Shown piece after piece: positions 1-11,667 of a stretch of DNA of 64,000 nt; the stretch's first letter is position 1, and each line of letters begins with the position of its first letter. Below the pieces are notes generated by a model. That model ran no database searches and was not told the DNA's origin. It saw only the letters and a list, made by a program, of their open reading frames with translations. Origin of the DNA: Ricordea florida (Eukaryota; Cnidaria; Anthozoa; Corallimorpharia; Ricordeidae); NCBI GenBank assembly GCA_949710005.1, contig OX453275.1:28524218-28588217 (forward strand). Reading direction: 5' to 3'. The translations under genes were made by a program, and so were the position numbers.

Positions 1-1704
1 AACTGTGGATTAATAATTGGTATTTTTGTTGAAAGTCCGAGAGAGAGTAAATTTGGCCAGGGCAAATCGGATGTGGTCCACTGCAGTGCGAGGGCCAAAT
101 TTACAAGCGTGTTCTTGTTCTACTGAAATGTAATATCATAGAGACCAATATCAGTCTCTCACCAAGACAAGTTAAATTTTAAGATTGAAATCGACGTGAG
201 TTGTTTAGAATCTCGCCTTGTGGCACTGAGGTGACATAATTTTGCATTTTCAGTCCCACTCAACTGCTATCACCTTAGGTGAAAATGATTTACTTCAGTC
301 ACAAAATTTGTAAAATTAATTCCTAGGTAGTTTGAGATGAATTTCAGCATGTGACTAAATATTTCCTTTCAATTCAAGCTATAATTTTTTCAAATTGCTA
401 TCCCGTTTTTTTAAACGTCTCAAATTTGTGGCAATGCCAAAAATTTGACGCCGTGACGCTGAGGTGGAGATGTTAGTGGTTTTTTTTTTTATATTCTACG
501 AATGTAGAAACAAGTTCATGTTTTTTAGCAACCATATCTTCTTAAGGCGTCAAGTGAGTCTCTTAGTTGTTTTCGCTACTAATTTGAACACCAATTTTTT
601 TACACAATCGGAGTTAATTTGCTGCAATCAATTGCAAGGAACTCACGGTCTCTTTAATTGCGAATTTTTGATGGGCTCGCTGGCCAGTGCACTTAATTAG
701 TGCAACAAACATCAACTTCAATAACAACAGCTGTCCTTGGTTGGTTGTAATGTACGTACCTAAGTTTCTAAGAGTTGTCCATCTTTAATTTAGCAAATGT
801 CGGTAAGAAAACCAACAGATAATTTCTCAAATTAAAAATTGGGCAATTCCAGTGTTAGGGATTGTCGCTCACCATTTGCAAAACCCATTCCTGTTTGCAG
901 GGAAAATCTAGAATTGACACCAAAAGGTTTTGTTGATGACTTTAAAAGAAATGGAACACGACTTGAAATTCACGTTTGAAGCTGATTTCTATCGGAAATC
1001 AGGATTACCTTTTCTACCGTTCCATTTCTCCCGGAAAGTTTACCCCGGAAAAACCAGAGAACATCCATGTACTCTCCAACCAGAAAGTTTTATGTGAATG
1101 GTAAATACCCATTCCCTAGTTCCTGTTGGATTAAGTTGTTCTTGATAGAAATTTTCTTGATTCACGGCCAAGAACATAGAACCTGGGAATCTGCTAAGTG
1201 CTAAATTCTGCTAAGAATCGCTCGTTTTTTTTTTCGTCTGAATCAAATTTCTAACTAGCTAAGCGGCCAAACTTCCATAACAACACCAATATTCTACTGA
1301 GCCGCTGATCACAGTATGTAATGTTTTCAAGCCTATCATTTTGTTTCTGACCTTCTCGTTACAAATTTACTGCGGTTTTAATCCGAAAGTTCACCTAAGC
1401 CCTGGAGGTTGAGCTTCTTGTAGTGATATGTGCCGCCTTGTCCGCGTTCAGCCGTCTCCTGTAGCAAGTGTGACGATGGAACTAAGGCACTATTGGCAGT
1501 CTAGGGCCGCCTTCCTATGCTTTTGAGCTAGAGTGGAATATCTTTTAGGCAGGCATTCAAGCACAACATTACAAGGCGTAAAGACTGGCCTTTCCATTTG
1601 AAACGCGTAACTGTAATTACCAACCACTAACTGACATAAGTGGATATTTACTGATATTGCTTTCAAGCTACAGCAAGTTGCAAAAGCACTCCTTCTTCAC
1701 TTAA
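1..1704. other. Intergenic, no gene seen
   Basis: AT-rich sequence with short T-runs. No frame here shows conserved residues, splice-flanked exons or a recognisable domain; the small open frame at about 464-700 is a Phe/Leu-rich low-complexity frame. It may hold distal regulatory sequence of the gene at 2926, but nothing specific is visible. Confidence 0.5.
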
Positions 1705-2001
1705 GGGACGGACCATTAGAAAAGTGATGGGGGGGGGGGGGGGGAATTTTCAGCTTGCACGAATTTTTTTTTTCGCTCACTGCTTTTGCAGGAATTTTTT
1801 TTTCAGGTGAACCTCTCTGCACGATTTTTTTTTACTACGTGTGAAAAAGTCACAATTGGACCTTCCTTCTTCATGAATTTTTTTTTTTACCTTCTTCTTT
1901 GCATGAAATTTTTTTTTGGCATTTTGCCTTGCATGAATTTTTTTTTGGTTTTTTCCCCACCCCCCCCCCCCCCCCCCATCACTTTTCTAATGGTCCGTCC
2001 C
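1705..2001 (+). mobile_element. Harbinger-type MITE, copy 1
   Basis: A 297-bp non-autonomous element. Terminal inverted repeats begin GGGACGGACCATTAG and continue through GTGATGG into a long G-run on one side and the matching C-run on the other. It is flanked by TAA on both sides (1702-1704 and 2002-2004), the 3-bp TWA-type duplication expected of PIF/Harbinger elements. The inside consists of repeated TTTTTTTTT tracts next to TTCATGCA or TGCACGA-like words. A second copy lies inverted at 50056-50337. Confidence 0.8.
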
Positions 2002-2004
2002 TAA

Positions 2005-2925
2005 CTCATCACCGGCAAAAAGTCTTGGTGATATTTCAACTTTTCCCCTCTCTCTCCCCTTGCCAATGTTTTTTCTCTTTAAGTTTTCAGCATGGTTTTG
2101 AATTGCAACCTCGTTTTCAGGACATTTTCCCTGAGTTTGGGGTTGAGCGGCAAAACGCCCCTTTTTCCCACCCAGCCCCAAACTCAGGCAAAAGGTCCTG
2201 TGAACAAGGTTGTTTAAATTGGTGGGCAAAATTGATAAGGCAGGGGCGTAAAATTGTCGAAAGTGAAAAAAAAAAAAAATAGTTCGTCAACGAACCGAAA
2301 CAGGCGACAAAATATTTTACGACCTAGTTGTTATTTCATATACGGTAAAAACGCTCCGCTTACAACGTAACCTCGCCTTTAATCAAGTCACCTGAAAAAG
2401 ATTTGGGACTTGGGGGTGGGGGAGTCGGGGCATTTGGAAAATTGAGCGTATCTTTGTAAAAATCCTGGCTTTTCCCTGTAAGGGAGGGTGGAGAGAGTGC
2501 AGTGTCTCAAGTAACTTTGTACATGGTTGTAGCGACCACCAATCACATCGTGCATATCACCGGGGACCCGTTTGTGGAACGGCTCGGTAAACTATCGAGC
2601 CCAGATGGCTATTTTTAATTTATGACCGCGATATATATGCAACGGGAACTGCAGTTTTGTTGGTTTTCAAGGTTAAACAATACAATCCTAGCTAGGTACA
2701 CGTTAGGATTGTAGTGTATGCAAAGAACAACAAAAACATTCGGTAGCCGATCCAGACAAAAAGCTCTGGAGCTGTAAAGTTATGTGAAACGGACACCTGA
2801 GCTCGGCTTGGTTGATTCAAGTGCAAATCTTCTGTGGTGGATTAGCGACTTGGCAAATGGATTTACGTACTCACCGTGTATTCATTTCAAATACAAACAG
2901 AGTTTGCCTCAGTTTTGTCATAAAG
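2005..2925. promoter_or_regulatory. Upstream region of the apple/EGF gene
   Basis: Non-coding. It contains an A-run at about 2266-2280 and a TATATATGC stretch at about 2632-2640. The sequence from about 2770 to 2925 is probably the 5' UTR of the gene that starts at 2926. No motif fixes the transcription start. Confidence 0.35.
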
Positions 2926-5900
2926 ATGAACGGGTACAAGTTACTGGTGTTGCTCGCAACAAATTTCGCACTCCAAACTACGATGGCTGACGAAAACAAA
3001 GAACCCTGTGCCACAGTTTTCGAGCGACATGAAGGTTAGAAAGATTTTTATATAAAAACAGAAAAAAGTAGATGCATGTAGCGGTTATTGATTATTCATT
3101 TTGCGTTAGCAGGGGTTCCTTGTTACCTTGCGCTTGTGTTCTGTGGTTCCGCCTCATTAAATGTTACTTGTGTTGATTTGTTGTTTCAGAAAACCATGTT
3201 GATTTTGTTGCCGTTTTGACATTTTCATGAAATTAGCTGTTTCGTGAGTTTTTTTTTTTTTTTTGGAATCGAACTGTACTTCATCTTGCACTGTTTTCCG
3301 CCTTTGTGCGCTGTCTGTCGCATATATTTTTTCTCTCACGTTTTAATAATTAATTAAAAAATACTCCAGGTAAAAAAAGACATGGTTTCAGCTGTTTATT
3401 AATGAACAAACTGTTATGTTGATCCACCAGCCTCCGCACTGATCAATAGCGTAATCAATTCCTCTCATGTTTTTAACGAGATGGAATGTGGGATAAAATG
3501 CATGAAGAATGACACCTGCCAATCGTTTAATTGCCAAACTGGTGGTTACCACGGCAACCGGCTTTGTGAATTGAACAATCAGACCCGGCATTCGAAACCA
3601 GAAGATTTAAAGAAAAGGGATGGCTTCACATATTTTGGTATAGTACCGGTAAGAATATTATACAATGCTATTACAGGTTATCCAGTCCATTTTGAAAGTG
3701 TTAAGCAAATCAGTTGCAGTATTGAACTGAAATGTAATTTTGATATTGATCGACTGGGGCTCATTCCTGCGATCGATTAGTGTAGGTAATGAAATAGTTT
3801 CGAGTGCAATTTGGAATAAATGAACACAAGCAAATTTGAAAAATTTACATGTGCTCATATTTGATTACCTATACAAATTAAGACATGGAAATGAAATTAA
3901 GATCGAAACAAAAGAAAAGGATGTATCTTATGTATCTTGCAGGGCGCTTCGATCGACAGATAGTATTGGCGATATGTCGGTCGTTACCCAATTGAGACTT
4001 GACCGACAAGTCGATTGACTATTGACCGATAGCCAACTGACATATGTCGTCGACTGTCGATTGACGGTCGATGGTCTCTATCAGTAGACCAGCGATGGAC
4101 AGTGGCTTATTTAACTTTGTCACGTGTTTCATATAGAAAAGATGGGTGGGACCTCCGTGATAGCTGTGACCATGACACGTCATAGAACGATATAGCCAAT
4201 AGCGAGAGAGGTTCTATTTCAGCGCATAGGCTGTGATGAAATACCATGGAATATAACAGCTCTTTCCATTGGCCAATGATAATAGGTCTTTCCTCTCGGA
4301 GAGGTCACAAGTATCACGCTACATACGTTTCCCTAGTCTGAAAGGACACAACACGTTTTGTCAACAACAACAACAACAACAACTTTATTTATACACCACA
4401 CTGAAATACACACAAATAATAAAGAAATAGTACAAGCGGAGGGTATAACCCTGTCCAGAAATAACCATAAAAGCTAATGTATATAGATAGACAGCAGATA
4501 CTGAAGTAAGTTCTTTTAAGCTTAAAGTAATTAGGAGAAGCACAAGTATAAAATAAACAGAGGCAGAGAGAACTGAGACAAAAATGTTAGACACTACAGC
4601 ATCCAACAGAAATCAAGAGAGAAGGATCAAGAGAGGAAAGGGAGGAGACTAGTGTGAAATAAGAACAGTACTCTTGATTGAACGATTGAACGCTTGAACT
4701 TGAAGGGAGGAGACTAGTGTGAAATAAGAACAGTACTTTTGATTGAACGCTTGAACTTGTTTAGGGAAAGATTTTTTATTGATTCGTCAACAAAGAGGCT
4801 CCAGTGAAGTAAATACTAAAACTACCACAATTAGTACGTGCGGAAGGAAGACAATATGAAGATTTCGAGGACAGTCTAGTTTTGTACAGATGTAAAAAAG
4901 TCATAAAAAAGTGGTGGCAGTAAATTTGACTGATATTTGAACATAAAAATGCAATTTAAATAATATAGTATACCTGGAAATTGAAAATCTTTGAAAATAG
5001 GGGATGTACGTTCCTTAAAGAAAAAAATATCGACTGTCGATTGTCTTTTGATGGGCTCTCGCTTTCGATCGATTTGTGAGTTTTGTTAATACGTTTTGCT
5101 GTAGGTGTCTTGTTTGCGAAGATCTGGAACTACTGAAGAAAGCTATAACTGTCACCCTGGGTACATAGGTCCGCGCTGTTTGATTGGTAGGTGTGGGATT
5201 TTTAATCTGAGAATAAATGATAAATAGATAAATAAATAAATGCAAAAATGAACAAATTTATGTTTCCGTTGAGTTTCCTTTTTGTCGTTTTAGAAACAGC
5301 TAACATTTAGTTCTTTTTTGGTACGCTGCCCACTTTATTATTACATCCATTTTGAAATCACTGGTGATCGTTGCCATCTGATAGACACTCAGCAGAGCGC
5401 ATTATTCACTAATCGCATTGGCTACTGATCGCATCTTTTTCCCAGATAATGACAGTGGAACATGATTTCAGGCCAAATTGCACTCCACTCAGTTCAAGTA
5501 CCATTATAAGCCACCAATGTGTGTGTGCATTCTATGTTTTTATTCTTTTTGAATGTCCACTGTGCTGATTAAATTCGCGGCGTGACCAAACTCCCGCGCG
5601 TGGTTCAGAGCCTTAAAACTATCAACCTTTGTTTAATGATTGTGAGGTATCCTAAGTTATTTCGAAACCAACATGTTGCGCAAGGCAGGGCGAAATGGAA
5701 AGAAATTGTAGTTGCCTTATGTCCCACAGGGGACGAAGAGCTAGGATTAAGTTAAGTAAGAGACGTAAAACTGTATTCTTTGGATTCGATGGCGGACATT
5801 TGAGAAGTAAAGAAGTAACACCAACAAAGGGGAGGGGGGGGGGAGAGGCGATAGTTGCATCAGGGGAGGGACGTTTGGCTCGTCACTAGCAAAACGAAAG

Positions 5901-6994
5901 CCATTAACAAAACACACATTGAGTATGAGACCCTTACGTTTTATGGGTTTTTGGTGCGAATCGGTAGTTTCCCTGTATTGGTAGTCTCAGTTCTTATGTT
6001 TGTCTGTGTCTGCTCTTTGTTTCAGCCAAGTTGGGTCATTTTATATGGAAACCTGGCCATTCGTGTAAGGACATCCGAGACTCAGGCGACGCAACAGGAG
6101 ACGGAGAGTACTGGATCGATCCGGAACGAAATGGGAACCCACTGAAGGTGTTCTGTGACATGACAACTGATGAAGGTAATATGAAGGTGTGATTCGCATT
6201 CAGTCTCGTGGTCCAGAATCCCATGCGCGCGTTTCAACGCTTCAGAAAAGCAGGCGTGTTTCTTTTCTCATGTGTTGGAATGTTTTTCAAAGAATTTTTC
6301 TATTTGTTTGTTAACGTTGTGATAGATCCATAGATAGTTAGAGAAATAGAATAAAAGAAAAGAAAAGACAAAAAAAAAAAAAAACAGAAAAAACCGGTCT
6401 TTGTAATTGTTGTAAACAATAACGTTGTAAAATATGTTTGATGGTTTCATTCCAGGAGGATGGCTTCTTGTTGCCAACTTTGTAATGAGCAGCTCTATTC
6501 TTCCACCAGACTGGTCCGCTGAGACATCATACCGCGGCATCAGCAATTATAACAACAACAGAATGGGCGTCTCAAACAGCGCAATGAATCAGCTGCGAAC
6601 ACACATATCTTTCTCCCAACTGAGATTCTACTGCAGCAAACAAAAGGGATACACTTTCCACGTGACCACAGCAAACAACGGCACAGGTGAAGCTGTAGTC
6701 CAGTACTTCAGTGGTCAAACAAATACCTTACCCTACTCCTGTCAGTCGTTTGTCAAAATGACGGACGACAACTCCCGGCTTGCAACAAAGTGTGCTAAGT
6801 GGGGAAATGATAGAGGGCATTATGTTGGTAAATGGGGGCATTACAATGTAAACAAAGAAAGAAGGATGTATGACCACGCCGCCTTTGTTGCCAACCAGCA
6901 TCACTGGGTGATTGTTCGGGGCAGTTGGAAATGCGATGACGGGGCAACTATTTCTTTATCTCCGGGAGATTCTTGGAAAATTTATGTGCGTTAA
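2926..6994 (+). CDS. Secreted apple/PAN - EGF - fibrinogen-like protein
   Basis: Five exons form one frame of 365 aa: 2926-3034, 3431-3648, 5105-5186, 6026-6175 and 6456-6994, all with GT donors and AG acceptors in matching phase. The first exon carries a hydrophobic signal peptide (YKLLVLLATNFAL). Exon 2 is a PAN/apple domain with Cys-spaced pairs (MECGIKCMKNDTCQSFNC). Exon 3 is a short EGF-like module ending YNCHPGYIGPRCL. Exons 4-5 begin with the fibrinogen/collagen-C type motif SCKDIRDSG ... GEYWIDP ... VFCDM and GGWLLVANF, followed by a Cys-poor domain ending at a TAA. Such proteins are a large secreted family in corals and anemones, likely extracellular adhesion or recognition molecules. 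Family type is clear from the motifs; the ligand is unknown. Confidence 0.85.
3035..6455 (+). other. Introns of the apple/EGF gene with repeats
   Basis: Intron 2 (3649-5104) holds a tandem duplication of about 65 bp around 4637-4760, built on the word GGGAGGAGACTAGTGTGAA. It also holds a CAA-repeat followed by CTTTATTTA at 4361-4390, the reverse complement of a retroposon tail ending AATAAAG(TTG)n. A TCGAC/GTCGA-rich stretch lies near 3950-4080. Intron 3 (5187-6025) and intron 4 (6176-6455) show nothing distinctive apart from A- and G-runs. Confidence 0.5.
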
Positions 6995-7792
6995 TGTAAC
7001 GTAGATTGAAAAAACGATAAAAAGAAGAAATATGTGTGTTAAGCATTTACACAAAATCTCCGGAAATTCCGCTTGTAAACTGAACACGACCAGTTCCTCG
7101 ATGTTCCGATGGAATTTGTCCGGGAGAAACGGAAGGCCTATTTTGGTAGTCCTGTTTTTCCAAACGGCATTTTGTGTTCCATTTCCTTTTAAGTCAGCAG
7201 TGATACCTTTTGATGACAGTTCTAGATTCTCCGTACAAACAGGAGAGGGTTTTGTAAATAGTGAACTACAACCTCTATCAGATATTTCCCAATTTTGAGT
7301 GCATTGTTTTTTTTTGTCAATGTGTTATGCTATCTTATCCTTTCGATTCTTAGGCCATTCGAAGCGAGTTAATACTTTTTTAGGTTTTCTAATGTTACTC
7401 GTCATACAACTCTTTCAAATCAGGAGCTTGGGCCGCCTGTGACAGGGATAGATCCCTCCCAAGGCCTCATATATGAACCTGCTAATTAAGTGCTCCAAGC
7501 CGGTTAACGACTATTTATTATAAATACTCAGGTGATTATACAAAATCGCGCGCTCTAATTGGTTCGCTAGCTCGGATTATTAGCTGATAATCACCTCGAC
7601 GAGCAAAATGGCTGCCAGTCGTTCGCGCGCTTTTGATGAAATAAACTTTTTTCGTGTTATATTTTCTTTTTTTTTTGGGACTTCGTCTCTGTGAATATTC
7701 ACTGATAATCACTTAGCCTTCGGCAAATAATTGTTAAATAGTTCAGCTGGTAGAGCATCGCACCGGTATTTACGAGGCTAGTCCCTTTGAAG
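6995..7792. other. 3' flank of apple/EGF gene
   Basis: No gene. The open frame at 7032-7298 has no recognisable domain. A repeat-like stretch at about 7520-7700 (GATTATCAGCTAATAATCC-like words on one strand, GCTGATAATCAC on the other) looks like a decayed mobile-element end. Confidence 0.35.
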
Positions 7793-8057
7793 AGGGTCTT
7801 AACGGGCTGGAGACTTAACCGCTATAAACGGCTCAGGCTTTTTTTTTTCGGCTAACGGTTGATTTATTTACAAATTAATTTCGATTATTTTAAGAATTTA
7901 ATAATTGATTTTCATTGTTTAAAAAAGTTAAAAATTTATTTTCATGGCTAGATATTTTTTGAACGGTTAACATTTTTTTACGGCTAACCGTTTAAATTTT
8001 TTATACCGCTAAATCTTTGGCCCGTTTTCGGCTAACGGTTAACCCCATTGAGACCCT
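7793..8057. mobile_element. hAT-like non-autonomous element, copy 1
   Basis: Ends are AGGGTCT and AGACCCT. Inner ends are related to GGTTAACCGTTAGCCG on one side and CGGCTAACGGTTAACC on the other. Flanking 8-mers CTTTGAAG (7785-7792) and CTTTGAAC (8058-8065) match at 7 of 8 positions, as for an 8-bp hAT-type target duplication. Inside are degenerate repeats of the CGGCTAACGGTT word separated by T-runs. The second copy is at 44464-44658. Confidence 0.7.
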
Positions 8058-8634
8058 CTTTGAACTTTGTTTCTGCATCGCTAACAATTTCCCTCTGGTG
8101 GTTATAATATGGACTGCCATAACTCCTTTACTGGGTGACCGACAAGTTCAGCTATTCCTTTTGTATTTCGAATTTCTAAAAAATCTTTCATTGCGATAGA
8201 TGAAAAGTCACTGTTACAGCCGGCAAATGATTGTCGAGTCAGCACAGGAGTGTAGCGTGAGATTTTGAAGGTTTACGCACGGGAAGAAAAGTAGAACTTT
8301 TCTTGCCATCCTTTTATGGAATAATAAAACGATAAAGACACCAATCAACCTCGTTCCTAGTCTAGTACCCAGACCTCTTACGGCCAAGCGCGAGGAAGAT
8401 CTGGCAAAGTGCGAGTTTCGGTACCGAAATACGGGACTTCCCATAGTCCTTTGTCCACCGTACTGTCAATATGACCGCCGTCTGTCATTTAGAAGGCACC
8501 GGAATACTGCTAACCTGCGAACCGGCGCAGACGTTTTTCCGGTAGAATCGAGTAACGGTAAAACGTCTGCGTTCGCAGGCTAGAACACTGCCGGTAGATC
8601 AAATGGATTTTTTTTGAGGGTGTTCTTGAGAGAG

Positions 8635-8790
8635 TTCTCGAGTCCAGAGGACAAAAACACTTCAAACTGGAGCCGAAACAAAGGGAAGCGTTGCAGGAAA
8701 TTAATGTTAAAAAATCGGGATTGCTTGGTTATACTTCCAACTGGATATGGTAAATCGCTAATATATCAGTTTCTGCCTTCAATTGCTGAT
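8635..8790 (+). pseudogene. RecQ-like helicase N-terminal remnant
   Basis: One frame reads FKLEPKQREALQEI and, after a frame change near 8710, another reads NRDCLVILPTGYGKSLIYQF, the typical motif I (Walker A, TGYGKS) of a RecQ-family helicase. The frame break and the absence of any later helicase motif downstream show a broken fragment. It sits beside other repeat-derived sequence, so it may have been carried by a mobile element or be part of a dispersed coral RecQ-like family. Confidence 0.55.
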
Positions 8791-8932
8791 CTGCGGTGGC
8801 CCATAACTGTCACGGCAAAATCAATTTGGCCACGTGACTTGTATGACGTCATGTTAGTTTGCAAGGTGCTATTGGAGTTGATCCAATATGGAAGTCAGTA
8901 ACTGGAGAAGGTGATCAAAGCAGAGGTTGACA

Positions 8933-9151
8933 ATGTTTTGTGCAAGCTGCGGAGCTGCTGTCTCCGAAGAAGCTAACTTCTGCGTGCAGTGTGGAAGAGG
9001 CAAGTTTTTATCGGCTTATGAAATCATAAACTGCAGATTGAACTATTTTTTCAGTCAATTCGTAAGCCAGGTGGATAGACTTCAGGGTTTTGTCCTCGTG
9101 TACCGGTACACAAGAGCCGATACAAAAGACCAAACAATACATTACAGCTAA
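8933..9151 (+). CDS. Zinc-ribbon leader peptide, probably a captured exon
   Basis: From the second Met (8933) the frame begins MFCASCGAAVSEEANFCVQC, a four-Cys treble-clef zinc ribbon like those opening many eukaryotic multi-domain proteins. Immediately after CGRG comes GCAAGT and AT-rich sequence, so the real exon may end near 9000. The rest of the frame shows no domain and runs into the nested inverted repeat. It may be a captured exon or a fragment rather than a gene. Confidence 0.3.
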   Translation: MFCASCGAAVSEEANFCVQCGRGKFLSAYEIINCRLNYFFSQFVSQVDRLQGFVLVYRYTRADTKDQTIHYS

Positions 9152-9214
9152 ACAATGACTCCTAAACAAAGAAAATACAATGGTTATTCCGTGGTGTGCC
9201 GGTACACGAGGACA
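9089..9214. mobile_element. Small inverted-repeat MITE
   Basis: The ends share GTCCTCGTGTACCGGTACAC (left) and its near-perfect reverse complement (right, around 9195-9214). ACTTCAGG occurs just outside both ends, consistent with an 8-bp target duplication. The interior is about 80 bp and non-coding. Confidence 0.6.
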
Positions 9215-10047
9215 GAACCGACTTCAGGAGTTCAGAGTATGCCAATATTAAATAACCAGTTACACACAGTCTTGTTTTATGTATCAATGATATTTCTCTA
9301 TCCTCTTCACCTTGCCAGATTTTCCCTTCGTCTGACATTTGACTTTCCCATCTACTGAGCACAAATGTGCTACGTGCGATTTTCATCAATACATCCTCCT
9401 CGACCTCTGCTTCGATCAGCTTCTTCAGTTACTGACCGTCATGTTGGATCAACTCCCATAGCATCTTTCAAATGACGTCATGCAAGTCACTCAGCCAAAT
9501 TGATTTTGCCTTTGCAATTGTGGGGCACCATATTTTTCTCCCTTGTTAACAAAAGATAATCTTAGATATTATGCAAAATTTTCAGTGACCATTATTTGAA
9601 ATGTAATAAAAGTAATGTCACACATGTACAGCATTCTAGCTAAACTTCCATAGAAATGGTCTGTTCTAATGTATTTGTCTTGTTATAGAGTTACATTTAC
9701 ACACTGCAACAGGTGACACATCCGAAACAGTGGATATATGGTTAAACATGAAATCGAGGCTGTGACCCCGCCACCATTTCTAGAGTCTTCATTAAGACAA
9801 TTTGCTTTTACTTGCTTTTCATTTTGTCAGATTGGCTTTTTCATCAATTTACGGTTCTACAACAGATTATAGATTAGTTACGTGTCTTATTTTGTAAACC
9901 GCCTTTAAAATAAGACAGGGTGGCCTGTTTCATTGTAGCCGTTCATTGTACAAAACAGGCAGTACTCATAAGAAACGAGGCTCGACAAATAAAATCACAT
10001 TAATTTGCAATAAGTTCATCCAGGAGCCAACTGCTATAGGTTCATGC

Positions 10048-10342
10048 AACGGCGTTTTCACAAGTAAGGGTATTTTTAGAGCGGCTTTTCCCGCGAAAAA
10101 AAGTTGTTTCCGCTGTCTCAGTTATCGCATCGGAGCTACTATTCACCGTGTAAATACCTTGACTTTCGTCAGAAATGCTGTCCGAACACTCCGATGAAGA
10201 CTCGTGTATGTCGGCTATGTTCTTTGTCGCTACAGGCGGTTATCATGCTACATATCAATCATGCACTAGCTTGTGATTGGCTCTCCCACACCAATTCGCG
10301 GGAGAGACGATCTAAAAATAACCTTACTTGTGAAAACGCCGT
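10048..10342. mobile_element. MITE in the CXC pseudogene region
   Basis: Inverted terminal repeats of about 45-50 bp start AACGGCGTTTTCACAAGTAA (10048) and return as the reverse complement ending at about 10342, inner parts reading ATTTTTAGA and CCCGCGAA on both sides. The interior is about 200 bp without coding signal. It abuts the 3' end of the CXC-family pseudogene at 10344. Confidence 0.65.
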
Positions 10343-10343
10343 T

Positions 10344-11347
10344 TCACAGACCCAGTATGGGAGTTGCTCGCTCCGGGTAATGGGCTCCTGGTTCATCTCG
10401 GTTGCAATTTCCTCCACACGTGCACAATCCCGTGCATTCAAGATTGGCTTTAATACATTTGCATCGGCCTTTGTAGCCTTTCTTGCAGCCACAGTGGATG
10501 AGCTCATAACAAGAGTCCTTGGCTTGTAAAGAGTGGTCCACTTTGGTCTCCAGAAATTTTCTAGTCTCTCCCAGCCTAAGGCAGAAGGAGATGGAACAAC
10601 GAGCTACTCGAAAAGTGATTGACGCCATATGAATGCTCCTTGAAAAACTGTGCAAGTGCAGGTGGCCATGGTTGATTCTCAAACTTGAAAAATTCATCAA
10701 GATTTCCATCTCTGCACTGGCAAGAAAAATAGAGCCAAAAAAAGTGCACGGTCATTCTTCAATGTCAAGACCTGGGACTTTTTCTTTGCCATGGACTTCT
10801 TGTTTGAGTCGCTGAACAGAGACAGATTGATCTTCTTGATGGTGTCTGTGACGGGCTTGGATCTATCAATTAACCCTTCCTACACAAACTTATCATACTT
10901 AAACTTTCCAACTTGGGTGATAGTCCCTACTGTTTCAACAACTTCACTGTTGATGACATCTTTGGCAATCAGTTCCTCTCCCTCGTCCTCAAACGGGTCA
11001 CCAAGCTGCTCAAACTCGGATACATCGTTTTTGAAGGAAATTTGAACACTCGGTGTCTGTTCATGATGTCCAAGACTTCTGGTAGAAGGAACCACCTGCT
11101 CAAACTCTTCAATCACCCTAACTGTTTCAGCATGCGCCCAGAAATCATCCATCCCCTCAAGGCGGCAGGATTTTCGGTTAAACCTGCAGCACCTCTATTT
11201 CCTTTGATTGCTGCAGTTTCTTGCTCATGGGCCTGGTCCAAGGCAATAGAGAAAAACGTGTTAGTTAATATGATCGAGGGCAAGTAACCACGGGGCAAAC
11301 TGTGTCATCGATTCTACATAAAGCGCAAAGTTGGCTTCTTGCAAGGC
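10344..11347 (-). pseudogene. CXC-family gene, 3' half (split by the Polinton)
   Basis: Degenerate, frameshifted continuation of the pseudogene at 34637-34981. Reading the minus strand downwards, recognisable pieces are EANFALYVESMTQF, ALDQAHEQETAAIKGN, GLTENPAALRGWM, IEEFEQVVPSTRSLGHHEQ, NDVSEFEQLGDPFEDEGE and DEFFKFENQPWPPALAQF. It finally reaches a Cys-rich CXC-like (tesmin/TSO1-type) module, CGCKKGYKGRCKCIKANLEC. I recall the order and wording of these blocks from a multicopy gene family in coral genomes of unknown function, possibly mobile. The middle part expected before the CXC module is missing here, so the copy also has an internal deletion. Confidence 0.7.
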
Positions 11348-11353
11348 CCTGAC
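11348..11353. repeat. Polinton target site duplication, left copy
   Basis: CCTGAC directly precedes the AGTAGTAAGG terminus and is repeated immediately after the opposite terminus at 34631-34636. A 6-bp duplication is the known signature of Polinton/Maverick integrase. Confidence 0.95.
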
Positions 11354-11589
11354 AGTAGTAAGGGGGGCCACTACGGCACAAATACTGTCTCCTGATTGGT
11401 CGAGAACATGTTGCGAATGAGCTGAATGGAGCTGAATGGGAATGTTGGAGGTGGTGGCACACGCGACAGAGGTGGTGGCACACGCGAATTGTTGCGAATT
11501 GTGTTTTGGCGGGAAAAAAGGCGCGTGGGCGCGCGCGCGTGGGCGTCAGCGGTTGTTTTGGGGTGGGGGTGCGCGCGCGGATGAGAAAA
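11354..11589. repeat. Left terminal inverted repeat
   Basis: 236 bp, beginning AGTAGTAAGGGGGGCC. It contains the doubled word GGTGGTGGCACACGCGA, the doubled word TTGCGAATTG and a GCGCGC-rich inner stretch ending near GATGAGAAAA. It matches the reverse complement of 34390-34630 except for one 5-nt gap near 11440. The subterminal doublets could be terminal-protein or replication-initiation sites; this is inference. Confidence 0.93.
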
Positions 11590-11667
11590 CACAACCGTTT
11601 TTTTCAATGTGTCAACTTTAATTTCTTTTCTCAACATGGTTTAATAACAACAACAACTAACTTTTTT

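Larger units (their letters stand above)
8796..9531. mobile_element. Long-inverted-repeat element with zinc-ribbon frame
   Basis: Imperfect inverted arms of roughly 130 bp (about 8796-8925 and 9393-9531) share words such as GGCAAAATCAATTTGGC, GACTTG-ATGACGTCAT and TTGGAGTTGATCCAA. The interior holds the open frame at 8927-9151, starting with a compact zinc ribbon (CASCGAAVSEEANFCVQCG), and a nested smaller inverted-repeat element at 9089-9214. This reads as a decayed transposon with another inserted in it. Confidence 0.5.

Noticed and set aside
1899-2282. Open frame rich in Phe and Pro
   Set aside because: It reads through the poly-T and poly-C parts of the MITE at 1705-2001.
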